From contig JBANDB010000001.1 of NCBI GenBank assembly GCA_037576215.1, positions 4,526,001 through 4,590,000 of the forward strand: 64,000 nucleotides of DNA, given 5' to 3'. Below, piece after piece: positions 47,568 through 60,666 of the stretch. The DNA is from Armillaria gallica (taxonomy: Eukaryota > Basidiomycota > Agaricomycetes > Agaricales > Physalacriaceae). The notes under the pieces are model-generated. The model was not told the DNA's origin. It worked only from the letters and a program-made list of their open reading frames with translations, and did not search any database. Made by a program: the position numbers and the translations under genes. Position 1 is the stretch's first letter. Each line of letters starts with the position of its first letter.

Positions 47568-49278
47568 TGTCACGCCCGCAGCGTGTCTAAGGGTGTAATT
47601 TTGCAAAATGTCATACCTTACACTTTAGCAATGCAGAGGCATCGCGAGCAGGCTGACAGTGCAAGTGGCACGCAAAGAAGCAAGGTCACCAAGGTAGAGA
47701 GCTCTATAACAGAAAAAGAAGCAATGGGATTAAAACATAAGGACTTCGTCATTGCACTGTACCTTATGGGCATGCATGGCAACAAGGCCGAAGGGTGAGC
47801 TAGATTGCCAAACCACCCATTTGCAATAGAGGACTCAGCTGGAGTGGGATGCGCTTGTACGCAGGCCGAGGCTAATTTAGATAACGACGCGTCTGTAATC
47901 TATGACGCGTGGTCCCTGGAGATCCGGAAAAACGATATCACATGTGGGGTAATCAAGAGAACCCCAGGCATGGCCTAGAAACAGGCTTCGGCTGATGGAA
48001 GTAGCGAGTGGACTGGAAAGCCGAGGCATTTCTTGGTTACCGAGTCTAGAACATGGCGCTGTCACCTTCGGAGCAGACCCGAAAGCCAAATACGAAGTGT
48101 GATCAGTGATCGAGGATTAAGCAGCTATTGAGTGCATGCGTGCGAGCTACTCTGCTGCTAGGGCAAGCGACATAGACATCACTTAGCCCTTTGAGGATAC
48201 TAAAAAGAGGAAAAAGTGGTGTGCTGCCTAGAGCGCTGGGCTAACTCGGATAAGGGATACCCAGCCGAAAAAGAAGTAAATTACTAAAAATCCATTTGTA
48301 ACAATCAATCTTCCATAGTATAAGTAGAGTAGATTTTCATGTAGTAAAAGCAAGATACCTACCCCCCACGTACAGTAATAAAGTTTCAGTTTGGATCTGG
48401 ACTTGTTGCGGCACGTAAGAGTTAGTAGCTTCGAGTCTCGGCTAGAATGCAAGTTCAGTGAGCTCACAGAGAAATAGAACAAGAGAAACATTTTGGATAA
48501 AAACTTCGGTTTACTTGAGACAAGGAAGAGATTCGGGGCAGTGATGCTGCGCCCATCTTGAGAGTTTGCTGAGATAAATCTGAGAGAAAAGCTCTGTTCC
48601 TTTTCTGGTTCAGTGTAAAAAGAGAATTTGTGTTGTATTGGCCTCTGTGTAGGTCTAGGAGTAGTTGCAAGGGAATCAGCCAGCTTGAGCTGTTCTAGCA
48701 GTTGCACAAAGTGTGACAGGTGTGCGCAGTTGGACCTTGTGGCACTGTTGTTATGGCGAGCGCACTGTGTGTGAGGACTTGCAGGGACAGTTCTGAAAGT
48801 AATTAAGACTTGAGTGGGAGTGCCGAGGGCCTCCATCGTGACAAGTTTGGAAGTCAGGTTTAGCCACTAAGAGAGAGGTGGTGTCGCGCGTAGATTAGAT
48901 CTAGTGGCGAGTCGTACTTAGCAAGCTCACTGACCGAACTTGGTCAACTTGCGGAGCTGTGTATCCGTGTGTTCTGGCTATTGAAATATATTTTGCCTCG
49001 AGGGTTGCGTGGTGCACCGTGCTCTCTTGTAAAAAGCTCCGAAGAGCTAGAGAATTTGAGACTAGCTTGAAAATACTACGTTGTTGCGTGTATCATTCTA
49101 GCAAGCTCATTGAGAGAAATTGGGATACTGTCAGCGTGCAAGTAGAATTAAAATCCTTGCTCCCCTCTGCACTTAAGGAGATTGTGTGTTTGTGTGTTTA
49201 GTGGGGTTGAGTTGAGTTTGGTGTGTGTTCATGCTAGGCCGTGCTCAGTTTCATGGGTGCCCATCACCAGCCTCGTCA
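47568..49278 (+). repeat. A3: solo A-family LTR inserted in G2 pol
   Basis: 1711 bp, TGTCACGCCC to CCTCGTCA, flanked by perfect 4-bp duplications ACGG (47564-47567, 49279-49282). Removing it restores G-R-P-F-D-V of the G2 protein. TATA-like tataagtagag near 48320 and AATAAAG near 48378 define its sense as plus. Oriented opposite to A4. Confidence 0.95.
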
Positions 49279-49282
49279 ACGG

Positions 49283-50125
49283 TCTCCCTAGCAATACATC
49301 ATATGCAGGATCACGTATAATGTGTACTTGTAGATACACTGTAATGTCACCAAATAAGAACAGCACATTCTTGGCCATGCCCAGCGATTTCTGCACTTGT
49401 TTGTTAGCTGACTGCATATTAATGATTATATCAGGATCATAAATCAGTCCTAGTCGGTCTGCGATATGTTCAGACATCGATACTATTTGAGAGCCAGTAT
49501 CATGCAAGCTCTCTAATTTCTCGACGCCGTTGATGAGTGGAAACACCGAGCATATGGCTTGTGAATCCTTGGCTACATATACAGCCTTGGGTTCCTCACT
49601 GTACTCGGCTGCTTTGTTCACATACTGCAAGAACAGATCTTGCCAAACTAGTGAGCCTGTGGACATGCCATTTCTTGTCTCAGTTGACACCATGAAACTA
49701 CCGATGAAGGGCAGCTTCAAAATATGAATTGCTCCTTCTGGCAGCCCTTCCACCTCTTCTGTTTCTAATTCACTGAAGGGGAAGACTTGCTCCGTTTCTT
49801 CACTTGCTTCTCCTCCCTCTCCCTCATCAGTATTCTCCTCGATGAAGTATCCGAATTGCTGCTTTCCTCCCCTTGCCTTCTTGCCAAATGCAATCCGTTT
49901 CAGGGTAAGCTCGCTCTTCACATTGTCTCATAATTTTGACAATGAGAGGAGCTCACCGACGGTTATTGGTACCTCTGTATTCATGACCCTTTCCATGACC
50001 TCAGCCATATCACCTCGTTCTTGGATCAGTGCCCTGATCTTATATGCGGGTTCCTTTGAGTCTGGATGGTACAACTTAAAGCGTTCTTGGGCTTATTTCA
50101 CTTCAACTAGGCAACATCTTCAGTC
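49283..50125 (-). pseudogene. G2 retropepsin region
   Basis: An open minus-strand frame from 49921 to the A3 junction encodes an acidic linker and a retroviral-type aspartic protease with DTGSQIVSM (about 49480-49501) and the ILG-like DVLLGRP at the junction. Upstream (49921-50125) the coding sequence continues with stops (ERFKLYHPDSKEPAYKI, VMNTEVPITVGELLSLS). Cleaves the element polyprotein in active relatives. Confidence 0.8.
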
Positions 50126-51155
50126 TGTGGTCGACTTAGCACATCTAGATCACTTTAGTCGGTGAGGGAGCACGAGGCCTTTGGATGTGGAGCAGTTCAA
50201 TTAACTAGCAAGGCGCAAATGTGGGGACAACTCTTCTTCCTACTTAGTTCTTCTAGATTACTTATAGCTGCCCTTTTGGGGTTGACTTGGTAAACTTAAT
50301 TCACTTCAGTCGAGGATATGCAATTAAAACCAGTGATTGATTAGGTAGCTATAAGGCTACTAGCACAAATGCAGGGGAATGCTTTCCTGCCATTATGTGT
50401 CTAGTCGCTGCTAATTTATACGATTTCTAGTCTAGGTATAGGAGCTTGTATCTAAAAGTAATTATGGTACAAGCTTTGGGTATCAATACAAATGATGAGT
50501 AATTAATTTACAAGGATTGTGCCATTCCGAGGTTTCTATTCAGTTGGGCAGAATGACTAGCGGTCATTCTATTGCCAAGGAGTGTCCTAATGGTCTGTAG
50601 GAACTCCTTGCTTCTCCTTCATGCCTTGCTGCGTGGATCCCTATTCAATACTACAAATTGTGCAGTATTTCAAGGATGTAACCACTGATCGTGATCGATC
50701 GTCGGACCGAGATTGTATTTGCTTCGATCACTGCATGATCTTTAGCTATCTCGGCACCAAGCGTCAGTTATTCAGTTATTCCAAGTTTATTCGTGTTCTA
50801 GACTAAGTTCATTTCGCATTGTGAACCATTGTGGACTTAGTGATTCTCTTCTAAGTTCATTCAGGTCGTCGAGATGATGAGTAATCTAGTCCTTCTGTGT
50901 TCTGCTTTAGGTTTGTAACCCATCTTGATGTGTCCCTTGGTTCTGACTGTAACTAGTCTTGTTTTGGGCAGGGAATAGCATTCAATGTTGAAGGCTTATA
51001 GAGTTGACTTGTCTAGATGTCGCTTCTAAGTCCATTCTGATACTGTATTGCTCACTATCTTATGTAGTATACTAGCTATCAGTGTAAAGCCTTCACTATA
51101 GCTCTCTGTACTGCTTGTAGACTGCGCTATTTGATAGAAATTCGCAAAATCTACA
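50126..51155. repeat. About 1-kb non-coding insert in G2, possible solo LTR
   Basis: Interrupts the G2 frame between RLVSGYL and the segment beginning at 50125. On the minus strand its ends read TGTAG...CCACA, compatible with LTR termini, but I see no target duplication and no second copy in the window. No ORF of note. Confidence 0.4.
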
Positions 51156-53247
51156 GGTAGCCTGATACCAAGCGTATCAACGGCATGTACCCCTTCATGA
51201 TGTCTTTCTTTTTCATGGGACCTCCCTCTCCTTCTGTTGTTGGTTTGCCATGCACGTTAAAGAAATCCTTAGGTACATGTGGGACTACCACCTGCGGTGT
51301 AGGTATGACCTTGGGTATGGGGTCCATCCATACTTGCTTATTTTTCCTCGTTCGCTCGTCATCCTCTGAATCCTCAACCTCTTCAACCATTACTTTCTTC
51401 TTCTCGACCACTTCTCCCCTTGTTTTCTTTTGGTTTTTGTTTACGTCCTCTGGGGGTGATGGTGAACCAGACCTGGCAACTCCACTAGTCTTACTTTGGC
51501 TCCTGCCTGCCTTCATTGAACGTTTATAAAAACCCTGCTTCCTTTCTTCTTCTGTTGGGAGCTCCTTGCCAGCTTCATCTAGTTCATACCCTCTACTTCT
51601 CGTCTGAGGACCCGGTGCCATATTCACGTTCTGCGACCTCAGCTTGTACAGTTCGCACTCCAAATCTTGTTTTTCTTGGAGCAACGTCACTAAAGAGCCA
51701 GTCACATTCAGGAGGCCAGGGGTCAGAGACCCGGTGATTAACACATTCTGGCTGATGTTCTTCTCCTGTCATGAATAATACTCATCGATCCGGTTCTTGG
51801 GGAGGGGATCTTTTATATCTGCTGGGAATTTGCCTCTGTCAGGAAGATGCGCCCTTCCTCACACCATGACTATCTTCCCCGCATTAAGATAGTCCATTCT
51901 CGTTGGACAATCAGCATTCATGTGTCCATTTTCTCCACAGAACCAGCACTCGAGCCTGCTTAGCGGGCTTGCTCCAATGTTCATTTGTCTGGGCGCACTG
52001 CTAAAGCCAGGCTGTGCCGGTCATGCATTATATGGATTATACTGCTGTGCCTGCATCTGTTGCTGCTGCTGCTGCAAGAAGCTTGTGATCGTTTTCTGCT
52101 GCTCGACGAAAGCCTTTTCTAAAGCTGCAATCCACTGCCGCTCCTGTTGAGCTTGCTGCACCTGCTGCTCAAAGATATCTTTCATTGAGGCCAGAATACC
52201 TCCTACATCTTCTTGTTTTACCACAGTTTCCCCAGCATTCGTGTTATTCCTTGCGCTTGAGCGGACTCCATGCAATTCTCTCATACTGGAAGCGCCCATG
52301 TCTAGCCCGCACGCTTCATCTCGCTTTCTATCCATTGCTGAGAACACTCCTTTGAGTACATCAAGACCGCTGGCCATGACTTCCTCTAAGGTATAGGGAT
52401 TTGCAGGATCTCTGCTCATTTTCCCCACTGGTAGGTTCAATCGCTCCATCCTCAGCTTCATCGAGTTGTATAAACCGTCAGACATTGGAGTAAGGAACTG
52501 ATCCACCAGTTCTCTGTTTGAACATATGCCTTTGCTCTTGAGAACCACTGCCAGGACTTGGAACTCTCGTTTGAATGACATATGATCTGATCTTTCTTAG
52601 ATCGGTGAGAGTCTGTATTGACACATGAGTTGTTTCATTTCCTGCATAGTATCATGGTCGCCAGCCAGGGCACCGTCATAACTACTCAGTACATCCTTTT
52701 TAAATTCTGCGAACGTGCCGGTCCCATAGTGCTCTAGAACTTTCCACTGCTTTTCTGTTTTAGTGTCGGTGTAGCTAACAGTGTACTTCTTCTTTTCTAC
52801 ATCAGTGACTATGGCACTTTTATCGAACAACTCCTCTAATCTCGAGAAGAATCTCTCTAGCTCTTCAGGATCTGTAGAGCTCTCAAATCTAGGCATGGAC
52901 TTTTTATTCGGTCCGGGCATAGATGGTGCCATGGTTGTATTACCATGGAATGGGGGTATGAAATATCTCAGGTTTGTATTAGGTTGTGAGCTCGCAGTGG
53001 GAGCTCTGATGGTTCCTGCAGGACCAGGAATACCGGAACTACTCGAATGCCTTTGACTAATGTGAACTGGAGCAGGTTCTTGCCGTGTTTGGATGTCTGC
53101 ATTGGCTCTACCCTTCTTAGCTGCGGGTCCCACTGCTGGATATGGGTATATTGGGGGAACACTTAATCCTCTCGCTGCTTTCGCTGATCTAGTTTTCAGT
53201 TCTCTAGGCTGAGATGGTCCTTGTACTGGTGGTATGCGGATAGTCAA
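51156..53247 (-). pseudogene. G2 gag with zinc knuckle and linker
   Basis: One frame from ATG 53247 to about 51156, broken by stops at about 52597, 52021, 51850 and 51747 but without frameshift. Contains a Pro-rich N-terminus, a capsid-type domain (FESSTDPEELERFFSRLEEL near 52870), a Gln-rich coiled coil (52030-52160), a CCHC knuckle CWFCGENGHMNADC (about 51912-51955) and a basic/acidic linker with a KKK-rich stretch. Gag binds and packages the RNA of the element. Confidence 0.85.
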
Positions 53248-53436
53248 TCTCTTTTGTGAGGTAGTACCCTCGGTGATGGAGTCGTTCTGATTGGGAACTC
53301 GTCCAATGGATTTACTCCTTGGCGGAATTTTTGATAAGCTTAATGTAGCTTTGTCATACTGAGTAGCAAGTTGTTAAAACAAATCATGATACTATCAACG
53401 CACAACTGAAGACTCCCCCTCGAGGTGGGCTCCAAA

Positions 53437-55153
53437 TGACAAGGCTGGTGACAGGCACCTGTGAAACTGAGCACGGCCTAGTGTGAACACACACCAAACT
53501 CAACTCAACCCCACTAAACACACACACACACACACACAATCTCCTTAAGTGCAGAGGGGAGCAAGGATTTTAATTCCACTTGCGCACCAACAGTATCCCA
53601 ATTTCTCTCAGTGAGCTCGCTAGAACGATACGCGCAACAACGTAATATTTTCTTGCTAGTCTCAAATTCTCTAGCTCTTCGGAGCTTTTTACAAGAGAGC
53701 ACAGTGAACCACACAACCCTCGAGGCAAAATATATTTCAATAGCTGGAACACATGGATATGCAGATCTGCAAGTTGACCAAGTTCGGTCAGTGAGCTCGC
53801 TAAGTACGACTCACCGCTAGATCTAATCTGTGCGTGATGCCACCTTTCTCTTAGTGGCTAAACCTGACTTCCAAACTCATCACAATGGAGGCCCTTGACA
53901 CTCCCACTCAAGTCTTAATTACTTTCAGAACCGTCCCCGCAAGTCCTCACACACAGTGCGCTCGCCCTAACAATGGTGCTGCAAGGTCCAACTGCACACA
54001 TCTGTCACACTTCATGCAACTGCTAGAACAGCTCAATCTGGCTGATTCCCTTGCAACTACTTCTAGACCTACACAGAGGCTGACACAACACAAATTCTCT
54101 TTTTACACTGAACCAGAAAAGGAACAGAGCTTTTCTCTCAGATTTATCTCAGCAAACTCTCAAGATGGGCACAGCGTCACTGCCCCGAATCTCTTTCTTA
54201 TCTCAAGTAAACCGAAGTTTTTATCCAAAATGTTTCTCTTGTTCTATTTCTCTGTGAGCTCACTGAACTTGCGTTCTAGCCGAGACTCGAAGCTACTAAC
54301 TCTTACGCGCCGCAACAAGTCCAGATCCAAACTGAAACTTTATTACTGTACATGGGGGGTAGGTATCTTGCTTTTACTACATGAAAATCTACTCTACTCA
54401 TACTACGGAAGATTGATTGTTACAAATGGATTTTTAGTAATTTACTTCTTTTTTGGCCAGGTATCCCTCATCCAAGTTGGCCCAGCACTCTAGGCAGCAC
54501 GCCACTTGTTCCTCTTTTTAGTATCCTCAAAGAGCTAAGTGATGTCTACATCGCTTGCCCTAGCAGCAGAGTAGCTCGCAAGCATGCACTCAATAGCTGC
54601 TTAATCCTCGATCACTGATCACACTTTGTATTTGGCTTTCAGGTCTGCTCTGAAGGTGACAGCGTCATGTTCTAGACTCGGTAACCAAGAAATGCCTCGG
54701 CTTTCCAGTCCACTCACTACTTCCATCAGCCGAAGCCTGTTTCTAGGCCATGCCTGGGGTTCTCTTGATTACCCCGTGTGTGATATCGTTTTTCCAGATC
54801 TCCAGGGACCACGTGTCATAGATTACAGATGCGTCATTATCTAAATTAGCCTCAGCCTGCATACAAGCACATCCCACTCCAGCTGAGTCCTCTATTGCAA
54901 ATGGGTGGTTTGGCAATCTAGCTCACCCTTCGGCCTTGTTGCTGTGCATGCCCATAAGGTACAGTGCAACGACAAAGTCCTTATGTTTTAATCCTGTTGC
55001 TTCTTTTTCTGTTATAGAGCTCTCTACCTCGGTGACCTTGCTTCTTCGCATGCCACTTGCACTGTCAGCTCACCCGTGATGCCTCTGCATTGCTAAAGTG
55101 TAAGATATGACATTTTGCAAAATTACACCCTTAGACATGCTGCGGGCATGACA
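53437..55153 (-). repeat. A4: 5' LTR of G2
   Basis: 1717 bp. Read on the minus strand it runs TGTCATGCCC to CCTTGTCA and is followed after two bases by TGGAGCCCACC, a plausible tRNA primer site, and 190 bp later by the gag ATG. This identifies the whole A family as LTRs of G2-type elements. Its outer flank is CCGT (55154-55157). Confidence 0.8.
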
Positions 55154-55192
55154 CCGTTTTTGTGCCCTCTCACTTCAAGAGAACCCTACCGG
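55154..55192 (+). repeat. C-prime LTR fragment, left piece
   Basis: Matches the reverse complement of C1 near 3150-3190 and continues at 56929. Its left part was cut off by G2. Confidence 0.7.
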
Positions 55193-56924
55193 TGATGAGC
55201 CTCCAGGCTCTGTACGCTCAGAATTCGCAGATTTAGCCATCCATCACCCAATACCTTCGAAATGACACCATTATAACCCTCACACACTCCATAACACTGC
55301 CAACTCTCAATAATACCACGGATTTTCGCAGTATAAGCCACAAACATCCAGATACAATCCTAAAACCATGACATCCACTCCTCACACACTCTGTTATCCT
55401 TCCCAGCTTGCCTCACATCACAATTACCATATCCCATCACGGCAAGGCACCTTTGATTGACAATCATCCTAAAACGGGGTTGCTACATCACTCAGAAGCA
55501 TCTGGTTGATGTGCCCATCAATCATTTAATGAAATGATGTGATTGACGCGAGTACCCTCCCAGCTACGATAATTACAGCTATGGCAACTACAGACCATGT
55601 TTACTAAGGCTGTTACAGTGCCAAGACTTCGAATTATCATTGCCCCACGCATACACCTCAGCACAGCAACTGCAGCTCAATAATCCGCAGCTAAACAGCA
55701 CCTTATGATCTGCTCATCACTCAATAAAACCACATGGTTCGCATCCATACATGGCAATGTCGAGGACTTGCTGTTACTTTAGAACCACAGATACCATATG
55801 TTTACTATGGCTATTAGAAAAGCCAAGGACTTACAGCCTTACTAAGGCTTCAAAGAATATTCTATTTATAAAATCGTACTTGTAGTATAAAAACTAGGTA
55901 GATACTGCATTTTCAGAGCTAGTTCTTACCCAGTTGACAAAGCTACGGCATTGCCAGTCAGCTATGGTTACTCCAAGTTATTCCCCACCACTTGCTTTAC
56001 TCTTTAAACGTTGTTGGTTGCACCAATACACGAAATCTTGCATCAATAACTTGCTTTTGTCTTTTAATGCCACAACATTGCTTCACTTTCACCACATAGG
56101 ATTGTTTCATCGCTTTCACCTTCTACATCGCCATCGTTTTCATTGCCCAGTTCAGTATTGCCTCTGTGTAGGCCCAGTTCAGCTCCATAGGATCACCCTC
56201 ATCCTTATCATTGTTCAGAGTTGCTGTGCATCTATTGCCGCAGCATCCCACTCAGCACCTCAGTTGCTACGATTTCTACCAGTTTCTTGCAGTCTCCATA
56301 CGTTTATTGCTATTGTTTCAACTCACAATATTAGGTACACCCCAAGCCACGTTTACTAGGCTATTTCGACGTCTTCTAGTCCATTGCCATGTTTTCCAGT
56401 CCTTCCCCACAATTTCTAGTGCATTACTACGATTTCTAGTCCATTGCTACAATTACCAGTCCTTCCACATGATTTCTTGTCCTCCCCCATGATTTCTATT
56501 GCATTGCTACGTCTTCTATTCCCTCCCCACGATTTCTAGACCGTTGCTACGATTTCTAGCACATTGCTACGATTTCTAGTCCATTGCTACGATTTCTAGA
56601 GCCATTTTCATGGTCTCTAGATCATTTTCGCAGTTTCTATCACAGTTTCTTGGTATTCAAGTCGTCATACCAGATTCCGTCCCTTCTCATTTATCGAGAT
56701 CCATCCAGGCTTACAGCCAACATCTACTAGTACTCCTTGACCAAGAGTACTACTTCACTGACTTAAAGTCACAGTGTATCTTGTGTTATTGAGGAATTGA
56801 CTGCATGGAGGTGCACTGAACCACTCGCAAACACATTGCCTTGATTGCTGTGTTGCTGTGTTAATTGCCTAAGCTCTCTCCGAGTTTTGGATGTTGCCGT
56901 TGCCATGGAAGTCTAGGCTCATCA
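55193..56924 (+). repeat. C4: C-family solo LTR nested in C-prime
   Basis: 1732 bp with the same perfect 10-bp inverted ends as C2. Flanked by CCGG (55189-55192) and CTGG (56925-56928), a 4-bp duplication with one transition. Longer than C2 mainly in the ~20-bp tandem array (about 56362-56600). Confidence 0.9.
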
Positions 56925-56928
56925 CTGG

Positions 56929-57146
56929 CTTATAGCATTCACATCTAGTACTCAACTACCAAGCAGTACTACTTCGCAGACTTAAAGTCGCAGTGTATTC
57001 TTGTGTATAAAGGAATTGTTCTACTGCATGGAGGTGCCCCGAACCACTCACACACACAATCGCCTTGATTGCCGTGCCACTACATTAATTAACCAAGCTC
57101 ATTCCGAGTTGGTGTTGCCGTTGCCATGGAAGTCTTAGGCCCATCA
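56929..57146 (+). repeat. C-prime LTR fragment, right piece
   Basis: Closest to C1 (ends TTAGGCCCATCA). Right flank CCAG. Confidence 0.75.
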
Positions 57147-58162
57147 CCAGTGAGCACTCATGCATGGAACCACTCAGGTCATGGGCAACACAGAAGGGCA
57201 GATAGACCAAGGGTGCAACACAGCAGGATGGGGCAGTCGACATTGGTGTCTGGCTATGGAAAGGTTTATCAAAGATTAGCAGCAGCTCAGCCCTGCAAGT
57301 GTCTCTCTAGTGTTCCCAAATGTACAGTTGGGCAGTGACAGTATTCCAGACAACAAAAGGATGCATCAAGTACACTGACCTAGAAGCATGTGAGACAAGT
57401 CTCCGCAATGACTTTCAACCTATCCAATGTTCATCCTTCACTGCTAATTGAAGGCTATCTTGGAGAATGAGAGCAATGGAGGGAAATGTGTGGTATGCTG
57501 CATAGCTATGATGGCCAGATCCAGCTGGAGTCAATCAAGAGAGGCGGCAAGCTCAGACCTTACCCAGTTGCAAGAAATAATGACAGTGTTCTGTGAAATG
57601 AGCGAATCAACTGGAGGAGAAAATAATTGAAGGATTAAGGGGCAGCCACAGCTGAGTTTCATTGGGTTAACCTAAATAGGAAGGCCCAGCTGTCTCTCTT
57701 TCATCCATCACATCATCTTTATGCTGTCAAATGCTTCAATGAAGACAATGACAATGACAACAGCAACACTGATGTTGAATCAAGTGAAGACCCACAATGC
57801 AAGTGACACATCTTCCATCTCCCCCTCCTCTCAAGATGGAACATCAGCAACACTGTGACATCCTCTCACAGAACTCATCAGATAAATGTTCCATCGTTTG
57901 GCCACTGTTCCATTGTAGTCAGGCCCTCTGAAGAAGAATCTGTGTGAGATGTTGCCTTCTCTCAAGGTCTGTCATTGATTTAATGTGCATGTATACTTAT
58001 ACACAGTTGACATACACCACAGAACCTAACTCAATATTGCTGGATGTGGTCCTCGAAGCGCATGCCTGAGCATCATTCCATCCCAAACATGAAAGCCCAG
58101 TCATGGTGCTGAAGTTTGAAAAAAAAGATATCCCAAGTTACAGGGGTTGAGAAGGAGCAAGG
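57147..58162. other. No gene recognised
   Basis: Several short plus-strand frames; one ends in an Asn/Asp-rich acidic tail at about 57800. Possibly the remnant of a transposase or host gene. Confidence 0.35.
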
Positions 58163-58309
58163 CACATTGCCGCTCTCTCTGTCATCCCTTCTTTTCATTA
58201 TATTCGATAAAAGTCAGTCTACCATGATAAATGAAAGCACTTGTTTATACCTTTTTCATAAAGTTGTGTGTCATGGACACATCCTCTTGGTTACAGAATA
58301 AACTTGGAG
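58163..58309 (+). repeat. Segment F, copy 2
   Basis: Matches 27806-27952 with the same open plus-strand frame and the same stop position. Confidence 0.6.
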
Positions 58310-59128
58310 AATGGCTCAACGAATCCATCTGTTGTATGAAGACTACTCTGGCTACGTTTACCGGTCTCAGTCTATGATTGTTCTCCTTTCAGTTGCATTA
58401 ACTCTTACTGTGGCATCTCTGTCATTTTCTACTTAAAAAACATGCAACCTCTGTATTCAGGAATGAGTGTCATCACGGCTTTGGATCACCTCAAGGCTCT
58501 AGAATCTTTGACGTCATACCAAGCAGACCATTTGAGTATCCATGAACCTGTCACCCCAGTTTGGAACACTGTGCTGGAAAATAGACTTGTTATTTTGTTT
58601 AGCAATAATTGACTGTCATTGATCCAAGTCTATAATGAATCAAGATGAACACTGCATTCGCTGATTTGGTCAATCATACATGCTTATATCCCACAGGAAT
58701 ATTCTATCAACAGCCAAGAGCTATTGAAAAGATTCAGAATCCCAGAAACAACCATAGATCAAGGTAGCAGGCCTTGCCACTTGCCAGTCTTATTCTTCCA
58801 AAATGGAATGAGATGAGATGGATACTTGGTCGTCGCATACCTACCACCAGATCACAGTCATCACCGCACATATGTAGTGAAATACCCTCAGCATTGGCCA
58901 ACTGCAGACTAAGAATCACCTCAATTAGCTCAACATGGGATGCAAAAATATTGTACATGTCTGTCATTATACTCCACACTCCATGCCAAAACACCAGGAG
59001 AAATTGGAGGAAAGAGCAGAGGGACCTGAACAAAAGAGAAGGAGGGAACCTGAGGCCTCCTCCATTGTGTCCTTGTAGATAGTTTGTTTGTGACAGTTAA
59101 TGAAATGCCGAGTCTAAAAAACAGGAAT
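58310..59128. other. No gene recognised
   Basis: A 300-bp minus-strand frame (58734-59033) and a plus frame overlap here. Neither shows a motif I can name. Confidence 0.35.
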
Positions 59129-59339
59129 TTGTATTATGGTTATGACAATTGCTGCATTGTATTTTCTTGAGTATCATTTGGTACCATGTATAGCTTAAAG
59201 TGGTGAAGGAAGGGGAGATTACAGAGGTTAAGATACTATGCCACAGCCACTTGAAAGATAAAGTAGGGAGTATGAAGATGATTCAAAAAAAATACTATGA
59301 CAAGAAAATGATGGTCTAAATTTAGTCTAAAATGCCCAT

Positions 59340-60666
59340 CTAACTCATTGTGGCCACCAGTACCACTGTGTCTTGTTCAACAGATATGACTGGCTGCTCT
59401 GGTTGAGCCTCAATATCCATTGCAAGGACCGAACTCTGAATGGTAGATTCTTTGAGTTGAGAGCTTGTCATGCTGTGTGCTGAAGTTGTTTGGAAATGAA
59501 GTGATGACACTGTACTTCTGTCACTATCTTCTCTGGGGTGTGTATGTCCTGCTGCTGCCTGGCCAACAAGGAGTGTAGGTGCAACTCCCTACATAAGGTG
59601 TTTGATCAATGACAAGGGAGTCTAATATTTGTCAACACACCTTTGCAATGGCAGTTATGTCACTAAAGTAAAATGTTCCAGTATTACTATGATTAATGAA
59701 AGCCAGATCTAGGATTGTAGATATTGAATAGAGAGCTGAGGATTCCACCAGTACTTCAATAAAATGGTGATAAACTCCCAGTCAACCCGTCGCTCCATGC
59801 CTAATGCCAGCAACAGTCACAATGCGGTATATGATGAGCAAGGTGCAAGATAATGTTGTCACCAGGTTGAAAGATAGATAGAGCATAAAGAATACATTTG
59901 AGAGTCTGGGATCTGCAGATGCTGGCAGATTGACATCTTCATAATATACTATCATGGTTCTTGATGCTACATAAAAGGTTGGGTACTATTACTAAAAGCA
60001 TAACAAGTGTAGATGGGACCAGACACCATACCAATGGCAGAAACTAGGGAAGATATTGGAAGCAGAACAACAAGCCAGTGCTGCCCCCAAATCATCCAGC
60101 AGCACCAAATCTAGAGTCAAACCGATGGTGAGCTAATGTTGATATCTCCAGCAGAATGGCACACACCATATATGAGTCAGCGAGAATGGTACTAATGGAC
60201 GCTCCGATGACTAACATCAGATAAGCTGCAGGGGAAGTATTACCTGGACCTTCAAGGTTCCAATATTCAGTCCAAAAATTCTGCCCATCTTTGATGAATA
60301 TGAAGCATGTCAATGACCAGTTGACAGCAGAATCAATAGTAATCAGAGCATAGAGGAGAATGATAACAATTACTATGGCTCGTCAGATGGGCCAGCATTT
60401 GTTGGTGACTGTGCTGTTATTTCAGCTTGGGTGTCATAGTTGAGATGCTCCTGCAGGCTCACATATATTCCACAACGTGACAGCAAGAATACCGGTGTAT
60501 ATGCCTGACATCGGTCAACATCTACATGTCAAGACACCGAATGTCGTTGCCCACCATGTAATAGCGCGCAGAGGATTTTGGAGTTCAGCCAAGCGTCGAG
60601 AATTTGAAACACGACAGCTTTGTTTTTGTCAGTAAGCCCTGACGGAATGTCTGTCGGAGTTGCCAT
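59340..60666 (-). pseudogene. Seven-helix membrane protein, copy 2, two nonsense codons
   Basis: The same exon-intron plan as 21794-23075 can be followed from MATPTDIPS at 60666 to the stop at 59340. CGA to TGA at 60383-60385 ends the protein after the first helix, and a second TGA lies at 59782-59784 (CAA or CGA in the ancestor). The first intron has a GTGGGC donor instead of GTGAGT. Later exons are well conserved, for example APTLLVGQAAAGHT. Confidence 0.8.

Larger units (their letters stand above)
43571..55153 (-). mobile_element. G2: non-chromodomain Gypsy retrotransposon with a 1.7-kb A-family 5' LTR
   Basis: Order on the minus strand: LTR (55153-53437), primer-site-like TGGAGCCCACCTCGAGG two bases inside it, gag, protease, RT/RNase H, integrase, purine-rich run at 43571. 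Interrupted by a solo A LTR (47568-49278) and a 1-kb insert (50126-51155). Without these the internal part is about 7.1 kb. The 3' LTR is missing. Inactivated by in-frame stops. Confidence 0.8.
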
